Positions 18,696 through 27,600 of a DNA stretch of 64,000 nucleotides are shown here, piece by piece. The notes beneath the pieces are model-generated. The model was not told where the DNA came from, searched no databases, and saw nothing but the letters and a program-made list of their open reading frames with translations. This DNA comes from Siccirubricoccus sp. G192 (GTDB lineage: Bacteria > Pseudomonadota > Alphaproteobacteria > Acetobacterales > Acetobacteraceae): contig NZ_JAHREN010000001.1 of NCBI RefSeq assembly GCF_019084075.1, positions 2,887,501 to 2,951,500 on the forward strand, read 5' to 3'. A program made the translations under genes and the position numbers. Within the stretch, counting starts at the first letter, position 1. The number at the start of each line of letters is the position of its first letter.

Positions 18696-19418
18696 ATGAT
18701 GCCCGATCCCGCCTCCGCCGAGACCCTCCCGCTGGGTCCGGTGGTCGATCCGACCCCCCGCCCATTGCCGGCCCGGGTGCCGCATCGCGGCCGGTCGGTG
18801 GATCTGGAACCGCTGCATCCGCGCCATGTGCCGGAACTCTGGCAGGCGACGGCGGCAGGGACGCCGGCGGGCGATCCAAGCTGGGCCTATCTGGGTTACG
18901 GCCCCTTCGCCTCCGAGGCGGCGCTGCGCGGCTTCGTCGGCGGTTTCGCCACCGCCCATGACCCCATGGCCTGGGCGGTGCGGCCGCACCGCAGCGGCAC
19001 CGCCGATGGCTGGCTGACGCTGATGGACATCCAGCCCGGCAATGCCGCCATCGAGATCGGGAATATCTGGTTCGGGCCAAGGATGCAGCGCAGCCGCGCG
19101 GCGACCGAGGCGATGGCCCTGCTGATGCGCCATGCCATGGACGATCTCGGCTACCGGCGCCTGCTCTGGAAATGCAACGCCTTGAACGCACCATCCCGCC
19201 GGGCCGCGGAACGGCTGGGCTTCACCTATGAGGGTACGCTCCGGGCGCATATGGTGGTCAAGGGCAGGCGGCGCGACACCGCCATGTTCTCCATCCTGGC
19301 GGAGGAATGGCCGGCGCGGGGCGCCGCCCTCGCATCATGGCTGGATGATGCGAATTTCGGGCCGGATGGGCAGGCAAAGCGATCCCTCGGCGAAATCTTT
19401 CGCGAGGCCCTTTCATGA
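18696..19418 (+). CDS. GNAT family N-acetyltransferase (RimJ/RimL-like)
   Basis: A 240-residue protein of the RimJ-like acetyltransferase group. Recognisable parts are VDLEPLHPRHVPELWQA at the fold start, the beta-strand NAAIEIGNIWF, and RRLLWKCNALNAPSRRAAERLGFTYEG, which holds the acetyl-CoA binding and Asn-Ser/Arg elements. Many relatives are annotated as acetylating small molecules or peptide N-termini; the substrate is not known here. Two adjacent ATG codons (18696 and 18699) follow AGGAG at good spacing. It diverges from fpr with a 117-bp gap. Confidence 0.8.
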   Translation: MMPDPASAETLPLGPVVDPTPRPLPARVPHRGRSVDLEPLHPRHVPELWQATAAGTPAGDPSWAYLGYGPFASEAALRGFVGGFATAHDPMAWAVRPHRSGTADGWLTLMDIQPGNAAIEIGNIWFGPRMQRSRAATEAMALLMRHAMDDLGYRRLLWKCNALNAPSRRAAERLGFTYEGTLRAHMVVKGRRRDTAMFSILAEEWPARGAALASWLDDANFGPDGQAKRSLGEIFREALS

Positions 19419-19472
19419 AAGAAAATTAAATCCTACATTGCGTTCAGGTAATCCAAACCCAGGGAGGCCCGG

Positions 19473-19628
19473 ATGCTCGTTCTCGAAGCGACTGAAATTG
19501 CGGCCTGGGCACTGATCATCGGTGCGATTGCCTATGGCGCGCTGGCATCTCGCGGCGCCTCGATCGCAGCAGTGGCGGCGGGGTTGGCCGCAGTGGCCAC
19601 CAAGACGGCCCTGTTGGGCCTCACCTGA
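19473..19628 (+). CDS. Small hydrophobic protein of 51 residues, unknown function
   Basis: An ATG at 19473 follows a near-ideal AGGGAGG eight bases upstream and opens a 51-codon frame ending at TGA 19626-19628. The product begins MLVLEATEIAAWALIIGAIA and continues alanine-rich, ending KTALLGLT. It can form one or two short membrane helices (residues 10-25 and 30-50). No family is recognised. It lies 54 bp after the acetyltransferase stop, in an AT-richer spot (GAAAGAAAATTAAATCC), which could hold a promoter. It is too short for reliable coding statistics, so the ribosome-binding site is the main support. Confidence 0.5.
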   Translation: MLVLEATEIAAWALIIGAIAYGALASRGASIAAVAAGLAAVATKTALLGLT

Positions 19629-20084
19629 CAGGCGCCGAATCCAAGGCAGGCCAGGCGCGCGACATCGCCGGAACGACATGGAGCCGCCAAGCGCCCATCA
19701 CGACACGGGCGCTTGGCCCTTCCAGAGGACGCGACGCGTCGCGCAGTTCTGCGGCCTGGCCGCGACTACCCTGGTCTGGACCAGCCGAAGCGGTGATTCG
19801 ACCGGTGCTTGCCGACCATTCACCGCAATCCCCTCGGCCACGACATTCCAGCCGCTTTCCGCGGCTGTGCCGCCAGGCTTCGGCCTTCCAGTCCGCCACA
19901 TCCGGGGGTTGACCGAAAACGGCATCGGCACGGGCTTTTCCTGCCTTGCAGGCCAGGCCTGCTGTGTGCCGGGAGGCTCGCAGAGCCCGCGACCCATGAT
20001 GGAACGGCGACGGCGGGCGTCCTGTTGCGGCGCCGGGCCGGATACGCCACCTTCCTGCCCTGGAACCCTGGTGGAGTAGCTGGG
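19629..20084. other. 456-bp region without a recognisable gene
   Basis: Several frames are open here on both strands but none has a good ribosome-binding site or familiar sequence. No terminator, tRNA or clear repeat was seen. The upstream half may carry the promoter of the amidase gene. Confidence 0.5.
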
Positions 20085-21284
20085 ATGGCGGATGCCGTGG
20101 CCGACAGCGTCGGAGCCTTCGTGCCTGGGCCACGGGTGGAGGTGCCCGGCGCGCCGGCAGGGGGTCTGGCCGGGCTCGGCTTCGCGGTGAAGGACCTCTA
20201 CGACGTCGCCGGCCACCCCACCACCTATGGCAACCCGGACTGGGGCCGCACCCATCCGCCCGCCGCCGCCACCGCGCCCTGCATCACCGCGCTACTGATG
20301 GCGGGCGCGACCCTGCGTGGCAAGACCAGAACGGTCGAACTTGCCTATGGCCTCACCGGCGAGAATGTCTGGCACGGCACGCCGCTGAACCCGGCGGCGC
20401 CGGGCCGCTTCCCCGGCGGCTCCTCCTGCGGCTCGGCGGCGGCAGTGGCGGCGGGGCTGGTGGATTTCGCGCTGGGCTCGGATACCGGCGGCTCGGTCCG
20501 CATCCCGGCCAGCTATTGCGGCACCTTCGGCATCCGGCCGAGCTGGGGTGCAGTGAATCTCACCGGCGCCTGCGGCCTTGGCCCGAGCTTCGACACCGCC
20601 GGCTGGTTCGCCGCCCGTGCTGGCGTGCTGGCGCGGGTGGGCGAGGTGTTGCTGCCGGAGTCGGCCGGGACGGGCGGGCTCGGCCCGCTGCTGAAGCTGG
20701 ACCAGGCCTGGATGAATGCCGAACCCGCCACCGCCGCGGCGCTGGCCGAGGCGCTGCGGGGCGCCGAGCGGCTGCTCGGCCCGGCGCTGCGGGTGGAGGT
20801 GGCGCCGGAGGGGCTCGATGCCCTCTATGAGCATTTCCGCTGCGCCCAGGCGGAGGAGGCCTGGGCCACGCTCGGCAGTTGGATCGAGGCGACGCGGCCA
20901 GCCTTCGGCCCGGGCGTGGCCGAGCGATTCGCCGCCGCCCGCACGATGGATCCGGCCAAGGCCGCCGCCGGCCGCGCCTTCCGCCGGCATTTCCAGGCCC
21001 GGATGCTAGCGCTGCTGGCTGGCGGCGCTGTCCTGGCCTATCCGACCTCGCCGGTGCCGGCACCACGCCTCGGCATCCCGCTCGCGGACCAGAATGCGGT
21101 GCGGGAGCGCAGCATGGGCGTGACCGCCATCGCCGGCCTGGCCGGGCTATGCGAGGTGACGCTGCCGGCCGGGCGGACGGAGGGCGCGCCGGTAGGGTTT
21201 TCCCTCGTGGCCGCGCCGGGCCGCGACCGGGCACTGCTGGCATTGGCCGAGGCGCTGGCGGGCGAGATCGGGTTGCCGGTCTAG
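20085..21284 (+). CDS. Amidase (amidase-signature family)
   Basis: A 399-residue amidase-signature protein with the complete Ser-cisSer-Lys triad: VKDLYD (Lys near residue 36), GGSSCGSAAAVAAG (near 110-123) and SDTGGSVRIPA (near 131-141). The C-terminal part has LAYPTSPVPAP and GLAGLCEVTLPAG, usual in smaller amidases. It hydrolyses an amide to a carboxylate and ammonia; the substrate is not predictable, and it lacks the extensions of GatA. The ATG at 20085 was chosen because residue 1 lies just before the conserved fold; the open frame upstream has no homology-like sequence. It precedes an acetyltransferase by 51 bp on the same strand. Confidence 0.85.
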   Translation: MADAVADSVGAFVPGPRVEVPGAPAGGLAGLGFAVKDLYDVAGHPTTYGNPDWGRTHPPAAATAPCITALLMAGATLRGKTRTVELAYGLTGENVWHGTPLNPAAPGRFPGGSSCGSAAAVAAGLVDFALGSDTGGSVRIPASYCGTFGIRPSWGAVNLTGACGLGPSFDTAGWFAARAGVLARVGEVLLPESAGTGGLGPLLKLDQAWMNAEPATAAALAEALRGAERLLGPALRVEVAPEGLDALYEHFRCAQAEEAWATLGSWIEATRPAFGPGVAERFAAARTMDPAKAAAGRAFRRHFQARMLALLAGGAVLAYPTSPVPAPRLGIPLADQNAVRERSMGVTAIAGLAGLCEVTLPAGRTEGAPVGFSLVAAPGRDRALLALAEALAGEIGLPV

Positions 21285-21335
21285 ATGCTGCCGCGCCACC
21301 TTGTCCGACTGGACATGGAACGCTAGGCACAAGGG

Positions 21336-21872
21336 ATGCAGATCCGCGACGCCCTGCCGGCCGACCTTCCGGCGATCACTGCCATCTACGCGCATCATGT
21401 GCTGCATGGCACCGGCACCTTCGAGGAGGAGCCGCCGCCCGAGGCCGAGATGGCGGGGCGCATCGCCAATGTGCAGCGGCAGGGCTGGGCCTGGCTGGTG
21501 GCCGAGGAGGCGGGGGAGATCCTCGGCTTCGCCTATTTCGCCCAGTTCCGGCCGCGCTCCGCCTATCGCTTCGCCGGCGAGGATTCCGTCTATGTCCGCG
21601 ATGACATCCGCGGCCAGGGCGTCGGCAAGGCGCTGGTGGCGGCGCTGCTGGAACGCGCCGAGGCAGCGGGCTTCCGGCAGATCTTCGCGGTGATCGGGGA
21701 TTCCGACAATGTCGGCTCGATCGGCCTGCATGTCTCGCTCGGCTTCCGGCAGGCCGGGGTGCTGCGGGCAGCGGGGGTGAAATTCGGCCGCTGGCTCGAC
21801 GTGGTGTTCATGCAGCGGGCGATCGGCGGTGGGGATCGCGACGTGCCGCAGGCGCCTGCGAAGCCGGGCTGA
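21336..21872 (+). CDS. GNAT acetyltransferase, phosphinothricin N-acetyltransferase-like
   Basis: A 178-residue GNAT protein. The sequence IRDALPADLPAITAIYAHHV, GTGTFEEEPP, YVRDDIRGQGVGKAL (acetyl-CoA pyrophosphate loop RGQGVG) and VIGDSDNVGSIGLHVSLGF is typical of the Pat/YncA branch. Members acetylate phosphinothricin, methionine sulfoximine or related amino acids; chromosomal ones usually act as detoxifying or metabolic enzymes. The start ATG at 21336 begins exactly at the fold. It lies downstream of the amidase and 112 bp before a serine hydrolase. Confidence 0.85.
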   Translation: MQIRDALPADLPAITAIYAHHVLHGTGTFEEEPPPEAEMAGRIANVQRQGWAWLVAEEAGEILGFAYFAQFRPRSAYRFAGEDSVYVRDDIRGQGVGKALVAALLERAEAAGFRQIFAVIGDSDNVGSIGLHVSLGFRQAGVLRAAGVKFGRWLDVVFMQRAIGGGDRDVPQAPAKPG

Positions 21873-21984
21873 GTCCGCCCTGGCTGAGGCGATCAGCAGG
21901 CGGATTTCCCGCGCGGATGGCGCCGCTGCCGCTACATTCCTCCTTGGCGGTGGCCGAGCGCCGCCCCAAACTGGAGGAAACACC

Positions 21985-23271
21985 ATGTTGAGACGTGCCG
22001 TCCTGGCCATGCCGGGGCTGCTGGCCCTTGCCCTCGCCCTGCCGCTTGCTGCCCAGCCGCTGCCCGGCGCGAAGCCCGAGGAGGTGGGGCTCGACCCGCA
22101 GCGCCTGGCCCGCATCCGCCCCTTCATCGAGCGCGAGGTGGCGGAAAGCCGCCTGCCCGGCGCCGTGATTATGATCGCGCGCCGCGGCCGGCTGGCCTAT
22201 GCCGAGGCGATCGGCTTCCGCGACAAGGCGGAAGGCGCGCCCATGCCGCTGGATGCGGTGTTCCGTATCTACTCCATGACCAAGCCCATGACCTCGGTTG
22301 CCGCCCTGATGCTGGCGGAGGAGGGGCGGCTGCAGCTCACCGACCCGGTCAGTCGCCACCTGCCTGGCTTCGATCGGTTGCAGGTGAGCGTGGCGCAGCC
22401 GAACGCGACCCTTGCCCGCATGGGCTATGCCCTGGTGCCGCAGGCCCGGCAGATGACGCTGCAGGACCTGCTGCGCCACACCTCGGGCCTGACCTATGGC
22501 ACAAGGACTCAGAACCAGCCGGTCCGGGAGGCCTATGCCAATCTCGGCCTCAATGAATACATGAAGCACAGCCCGGAAGAGTTCACCCGCCGTGTCACCC
22601 AGGCACCGCTGGTGCACCAGCCCGGTACCACCTTCGAATACGGCCTCTCCACCGATGTGCTCGGCCGGGTGGTGGAGGTTGTCTCCGGCCAGCGGCTGGA
22701 AGCCTTCCTGGAGGAGCGCCTGTTCCGGCCGCTGCGCATGACCGATAGCGGCTTCTGGTCGCCGCCGGAGCAGATCGGGCGGCTGGCCAGGCATCTCGGC
22801 GTCGATCCGGCGCAGGGCAACCGGCCGATCTCGATGTTCGATCCCGCGTGGCCACCGGGCAACGCCTCTGGGGGCGGCGGCGGACTTGCCACTGCGGCGG
22901 ATTATCTCCGCTTCGCCCAGATGCTGGCGAATGGCGGGGTGCTGGACGGGGTGCGCATCCTGTCGCCGGAATCCGTGCGGCTGATGACCGCCGACCACCT
23001 GGCCGGCATGGCGCAGCCGACGCCGGTGGGGGTGCTCGGCACGCCGGGCTACGGGTTCGGCCTTGGCTTCGCGGTGCGGCTGCAGGACGGCATCGCCGGC
23101 GTGCATGGCAATGCCGGGCAATACATGTGGGCGGGCTATGGCGGCACGCATTTCTGGGTGGACCCGCGGGCGGAACTCGTCGCGGTCTACATGACCGCGG
23201 CGCCGAGCGTGGACCGGGCCGCCTATCGGCGGCTGATCCAGCAACTCGTGCATTCGGCCATCGTGGAGTAG
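21985..23271 (+). CDS. Serine hydrolase, class C beta-lactamase/esterase family, exported
   Basis: A 428-residue protein with a Sec signal peptide (hydrophobic core LAMPGLLALALALPLAA, cleavage after LAAQ or nearby). The SxxK motif is SMTK near residue 97, followed by HTSGLTYG, the tyrosine motif YGLS near 218, and HGNAG near 373 in place of the KTG box. These fit the EstB/penicillin-binding-like esterases of Pfam beta-lactamase rather than resistance enzymes. The likely reaction is hydrolysis of an ester or peptide in the periplasm. An excellent GGAGG precedes the ATG at 21985. Confidence 0.87.
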   Translation: MLRRAVLAMPGLLALALALPLAAQPLPGAKPEEVGLDPQRLARIRPFIEREVAESRLPGAVIMIARRGRLAYAEAIGFRDKAEGAPMPLDAVFRIYSMTKPMTSVAALMLAEEGRLQLTDPVSRHLPGFDRLQVSVAQPNATLARMGYALVPQARQMTLQDLLRHTSGLTYGTRTQNQPVREAYANLGLNEYMKHSPEEFTRRVTQAPLVHQPGTTFEYGLSTDVLGRVVEVVSGQRLEAFLEERLFRPLRMTDSGFWSPPEQIGRLARHLGVDPAQGNRPISMFDPAWPPGNASGGGGGLATAADYLRFAQMLANGGVLDGVRILSPESVRLMTADHLAGMAQPTPVGVLGTPGYGFGLGFAVRLQDGIAGVHGNAGQYMWAGYGGTHFWVDPRAELVAVYMTAAPSVDRAAYRRLIQQLVHSAIVE

Positions 23272-23278
23272 CGGAAGA

Positions 23279-23650
23279 TCAGGCGGCGGCGCGGAAGCGT
23301 GCTTCCGTCACCGCATCACAGGTCAGCGCCGCCTCGACCGCGGTTCGCCCCGCCGGCGTCGGGGCCAGTGCCACCACCCGCTCGAACCAGGGGCACTGCC
23401 CGCGCACCCGGGCCTGGAACAGCCGATCCAGCGCCACGGCGGCCGGCGGGCGGCCGCTGCAGCAACCGCAGGCGGCGGCATGGGGCAGCGAGGGCTCGAA
23501 ATCCTCCCTTGGCGGAAACCCGCTGGGCAGGGGAGGGACCGGCATCTCGGCCAGGATCGCGGCCGGCGGCCCGGCCGCCAGTGCCGCCGCCAGCGCCGCC
23601 GGATTCGTCACCACTACCACCGGCAGGCGGGCATCGAGGGTCCAGGCCAA
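23279..23650 (-). CDS. Small Cys-rich (CGCC) protein of unknown function, divergent from the metH regulator
   Basis: A 123-residue protein started here at TTG 23650, because GGAG lies six bases upstream and no better start exists. It has a hydrophobic beginning (LAWTLDARLPVVVVT), a proline-rich middle, and HAAACGCCSGRPPAAVAL, where a Cys-x-Cys-Cys group could bind metal. It continues LDRLFQARVRGQCPWFERVV and ends ARFRAAA. I recall similar CGCCSGR sequences in alphaproteobacterial proteins near CobW-type metallochaperones but cannot confirm it. The palindrome at 23674-23695 lies 24 bp upstream, so the ArsR-type regulator next door may control it. Function unknown. Confidence 0.6.
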   Translation of the reverse strand: MAWTLDARLPVVVVTNPAALAAALAAGPPAAILAEMPVPPLPSGFPPREDFEPSLPHAAACGCCSGRPPAAVALDRLFQARVRGQCPWFERVVALAPTPAGRTAVEAALTCDAVTEARFRAAA

Positions 23651-23673
23651 GGGGCGCTCCGTCTTGTGAGCTA

Positions 23674-23695
23674 GACATAAGGATATCTTTATGTC
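23674..23695. promoter_or_regulatory. 22-bp palindromic operator between the Cys-rich gene and the ArsR-methyltransferase gene
   Basis: The two 11-bp halves (GACATAAGGAT and ATCTTTATGTC) are inverted repeats with one mismatch. The site is AT-rich in a GC-rich region, 12 bp before the regulator's ATG and 24 bp before the divergent TTG. This position fits autoregulation. The core resembles the ATAAAGATATCTTTAT palindromes I recall for alphaproteobacterial methionine-cycle ArsR regulators (SahR); this was not checked. Confidence 0.7.
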
Positions 23696-23707
23696 ATTGA
23701 CAAGCCC

Positions 23708-24661
23708 ATGGACGACCTCCTGCTCCAATTGCGCGCCGCCGCCGAGCCCACCCGGCTCAGGCTGCTCGCGCTCTGTGCCCGCGGCGCCTTCTGCGTCTCG
23801 GATCTCTGCGAGCTGCTGGGCCAGTCCCAGCCGCGCCTCTCGCGCCACCTGAAGCTGCTGGTCGAGGCGGGGTTGCTGGAGCGGGTGCCGGAGGGCGCCA
23901 ATGTCTATTTCCACCTGCCCGCCGGGGCCGAGCTTGCCCGGCTGATCCTGGCCCACCTGCCGGAGGACGACCCGCAGCTTGCCGCCGACCGCCGCCAGGC
24001 CGCCCGCCTTGCCGCCGAAAGGGCGCGCGAGGCCTCCGCCGCCTTCCGCCGCGATGGCGCCGACTGGGATGAGTTACGCGCCCTCGGCCTGCCCGCCGCG
24101 GCGATCGAGGCGGCGCTGCTGGCCCTGCTGCCGCCCGCCATCCCCGCCTTCCTCGATATCGGCACCGGCACCGGAAGGCTGCTGGAACTGGTGGCGGAGC
24201 GGGCCGGGCGGGCACTAGGCATCGATGCCAGCCGCGACATGCTGGCCCTGGCCCGGGCGCGGCTGGCGGAGCATGGCCTCGCCGGCCGCTGTGCCGTGCG
24301 CCAGGCCGATATGTACCGCCTGCCGCTGCCCGATGCCTCCTTCGACGTGGTGGCCCTCCAGATGGTGCTGCACTACGCCGAGGACCCCGCCGCCGCGCTG
24401 GCCGAGGCGGCCCGGGTGCTGCGCCCGGACGGGCTGCTGCTGGTGGCCGATCTCGCGCCGCATGACCGCGCCGGGCTGCTGGAGCGCCAGGCACATCGCT
24501 GGCCCGGCTTCGACGATGCGGCGCTGGCCGGCTGGCTCGGCGCCGCCGGCTGCGCCGCGCTACCGCCGGTGACGGTGCCGGGGCCGCTCGCTGTGCGGCT
24601 CTGGCCGGCACGGCGCGTTCCCGGCATGGCCGCCGCGCCGGCTCCCGCCCTGACTTTTTGA
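23708..24661 (+). CDS. ArsR-family regulator fused to a SAM-dependent methyltransferase (SahR-like)
   Basis: A 317-residue protein. Residues 1-90 form an ArsR winged helix (AAEPTRLRLLALCARGAFCVSDLCELLG, QPRLSRHLKLLVEAGLLE). Residues 130-300 form a class I methyltransferase (FLDIGTGTGRLLELV, LGIDASRDML, VLRPDGLLLVADL). Such fusions next to metH or metF in alphaproteobacteria are thought to sense S-adenosylhomocysteine or SAM and repress methionine-cycle genes; that is family knowledge, not shown here. The metal-binding cysteine pairs of ArsR/SmtB sensors are not evident. A palindromic operator directly precedes the gene. metH follows after 25 bp, so the two are one operon. Confidence 0.85.
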   Translation: MDDLLLQLRAAAEPTRLRLLALCARGAFCVSDLCELLGQSQPRLSRHLKLLVEAGLLERVPEGANVYFHLPAGAELARLILAHLPEDDPQLAADRRQAARLAAERAREASAAFRRDGADWDELRALGLPAAAIEAALLALLPPAIPAFLDIGTGTGRLLELVAERAGRALGIDASRDMLALARARLAEHGLAGRCAVRQADMYRLPLPDASFDVVALQMVLHYAEDPAAALAEAARVLRPDGLLLVADLAPHDRAGLLERQAHRWPGFDDAALAGWLGAAGCAALPPVTVPGPLAVRLWPARRVPGMAAAPAPALTF

Positions 24662-24686
24662 CACCTGATCTTTGAAAGAACGCCCC

Positions 24687-27600
24687 ATGGCCCGACCGCA
24701 TCTGCTCGACGCCCTGAAGGACCGCGTGTTGCTCTGCGACGGCGGCATGGGCAGCCGCGTCCAGGCGCTGACGCTGGATATCGACCGCGACTACTGGGGC
24801 AAGGAGAATTGCACCGAGGTGCTGAACCTCTCCCGCCCCGATCTGGTGCGGGACATCCACCGCGGCTATTTCGCCGCCGGTGCCGATATGGTGGAGACCA
24901 ACAGTTTCGGCGGCAGCGCCGTGACCTTAGGTGAATTCGAGCTGGGCGAGCGCGCCTTCGAGATCAACAAGGTTGCCGCCGAATTGGCGCGCGAAGCGGC
25001 GGAGAGCTTCGCCGATGGCCGCCACCGCTGGGTGGTGGGCTCGGTGGGCCCCGGCACCAAGCTGCCGAGCCTCGGCAACATCGCCTATGACCCGCTGGAG
25101 GCGGCGCTGACGGAACAGTGTCGCGGGCTGATCGCCGGCGGCGTCGATTGCATCCTGATCGAGACCTGCCAGGACACCCTGCAGATCAAGGCCGCGGTGA
25201 ACGGCGCCAAGGCGGCGCGGCACGCGGCGGGCACCGATACGCCGATCTTCGTGCAGGTGACGGTCGAGACCACCGGCACCCTGCTGGTCGGCCCCGACAT
25301 CGCCGCCGCGGCCACGGTGGTGCATGCGCTGGACGTGCCGCTGATCGGCCTCAACTGCGCCACCGGGCCGCAGGAGATGGCCGAGCATATCCGCTGGCTC
25401 AGCCAGAACTGGCCCGGCCTGCTCTCCGCCCAGCCCAATGCCGGGCTGCCGGAACTGGTGGACGGCCAGACCCATTACCCGCTCGGCGCCGAGGACATGG
25501 CCGGCTGGATGGAGCGCTTCGTCCGCGAGGACGGGCTGAACCTGATCGGCGGCTGCTGCGGCACCTCGGTGCCGCATATCCAGGCGCTGGACGCGATGCT
25601 GCGCCGCATCGGCGAGCCCCGGCCGGCGCCGGTGGCGCGGAAATCCTACTGGGTGCCCTCGGTCGCCAGCCTCTATGGTGCGACAGCGCTCAGGCAGGAG
25701 AACGCCTATTTCTCCATCGGCGAGCGCTGCAACGCCAATGGCAGCAAGGCCTGGCGGGAACGCCAGGCGTCGCATGACTGGGATGGCTGCGTCGCGATCG
25801 GGCGCGAGCAGGTAGGGGAGGGGTCCAACAGCCTCGACATCTGCACCGCCTTCGTCGGCCGCGACGAGGTGGCCGAGATGAACGAGGTGATCCGGCGCTT
25901 CACCAGCAGCGTCAACAGCCCGCTGGTGATCGACAGCACCGAGACGCCGGTGATCGAATCCGCGCTGAAGCTGCATGGCGGCAAGCCGATCATCAACTCG
26001 ATCAATTTCGAGGATGGCGAGAAGGCAGCCACGGACCGGCTGGTGCTGGCCAAGAAATTCGGCACCGCCGTCATCGCCCTGACCATCGATGAGGTGGGCA
26101 TGGCGAAGACCGCAGAGGACAAGCTCCGCATCGCCCGCCGCCTGGTGGAATTCGCCTGCACGAAGCATGGCCTGCCGCAGAGCGACCTGCTGATCGACCC
26201 GCTGACCTTCACCATCGCCACCGGCAACGAGGACGACCGCAAGCTCGGCCAGTGGACGCTGGAGGGGATCCGCATGATCCGGGAGGAATTCCCGGACATC
26301 CAGATCATCCTTGGCCTGTCGAACATCTCCTTCGGCCTCAACCCGGCGGCGCGGCACGTGCTGAACAGCGTCTTCCTGGACCATGCCGTGCGCGCCGGCA
26401 TGACCGGCGCCATCGTGCATGTCAGCAAGATCAAGCCGCTGCACCTGATCCCCGCGGAAGAGGTGCAGGTGGTCGAGGACCTGATCTTCGACCGCCGCCG
26501 CGAGGGCTACGACCCCTTGCAGCGGCTTCTGGAGATGTTCTCCGGGCGCAAGGCCGCGGATACGGCGGTGCGCCAGAAGTCCGAGACGGTGGAGGGCCGC
26601 CTCAAGGACCGCATCGTGGATGGCGACCGCAAGGGGTTGGAGCAGGAGCTGGCGGATGCGATGGCGCAGGGCCATACGCCGCTCGCCATCATCAACGACA
26701 TCCTGCTGGACGGCATGAAGGTGGTGGGCGAGCTCTTCGGCGCCGGCAAGATGCAGCTTCCCTTCGTGCTGCAATCCGCCGAGACGATGAAGGCCGCCGT
26801 CGCCTGGCTGGAGCCGCATATGGAGCGGGTCGAGGGCCAGGAGAAGGGCACCATCGTGCTCGGCACCGTCAAGGGCGACGTGCACGACATCGGCAAGAAC
26901 CTGGTCGACATCATCCTGACCAACAACGGCTACAAGGTGGTCAATCTCGGCATCAAGGTGCCGCTGGCCGATATCCTCACGGCGGCCAAGGAGCACCGCG
27001 CGCATGCCATCGGCATGTCCGGCCTGCTGGTGAAATCCACCGTGGTGATGCGCGAGAACCTGGAGGAGATGTCGCGCCAGGGCCTCAACATCCCGGTGAT
27101 GCTCGGTGGCGCCGCGTTGACCCGCAACTATGTCGAGGATGATTGCGTCCGCGCCTATGCCCAGAGCGACCGGCTGGGCCGCGTCGCCTATGCGCGCGAC
27201 GCCTTCGACGGCCTGCACCTGATGGACCGGGTGATGGGCAATGGCTTCGACGACTACCTGGCCGCCTTGCAGGCGAAGCGTGTCGGCAAGCCGAAGAACG
27301 AGAAGCGCGTGCTCGGCACAGCCGATCCGCGCGGCTTCGCCCCGGTCGAGATCGGCTATGCGCAGGAGCGCCGCCGCCGCCTCACCGCCGGCGAGCCGGT
27401 GCCCGACCCGCCCTTCTGGGGGCCGCGCGCGATAGAGGCCTCGCCCAAGGCGGTGATCCCCTTCATCAATGAGCGCAGCCTCTATCAATCCCAATGGGGT
27501 TTCCGGAAGCAGGGGCGGTCGCTGGATGATTTCCTCGGCTGGGCGAAGCAGGAACTGCGCCCGGTGCTGAAACGCATGCTGGCGATCGCCGAGGCGGACA

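Noticed and set aside
24672..24686. TTG start for metH five codons upstream of the ATG
   Set aside because: No ribosome-binding site precedes it, and the ATG at 24687 begins where the family usually starts.
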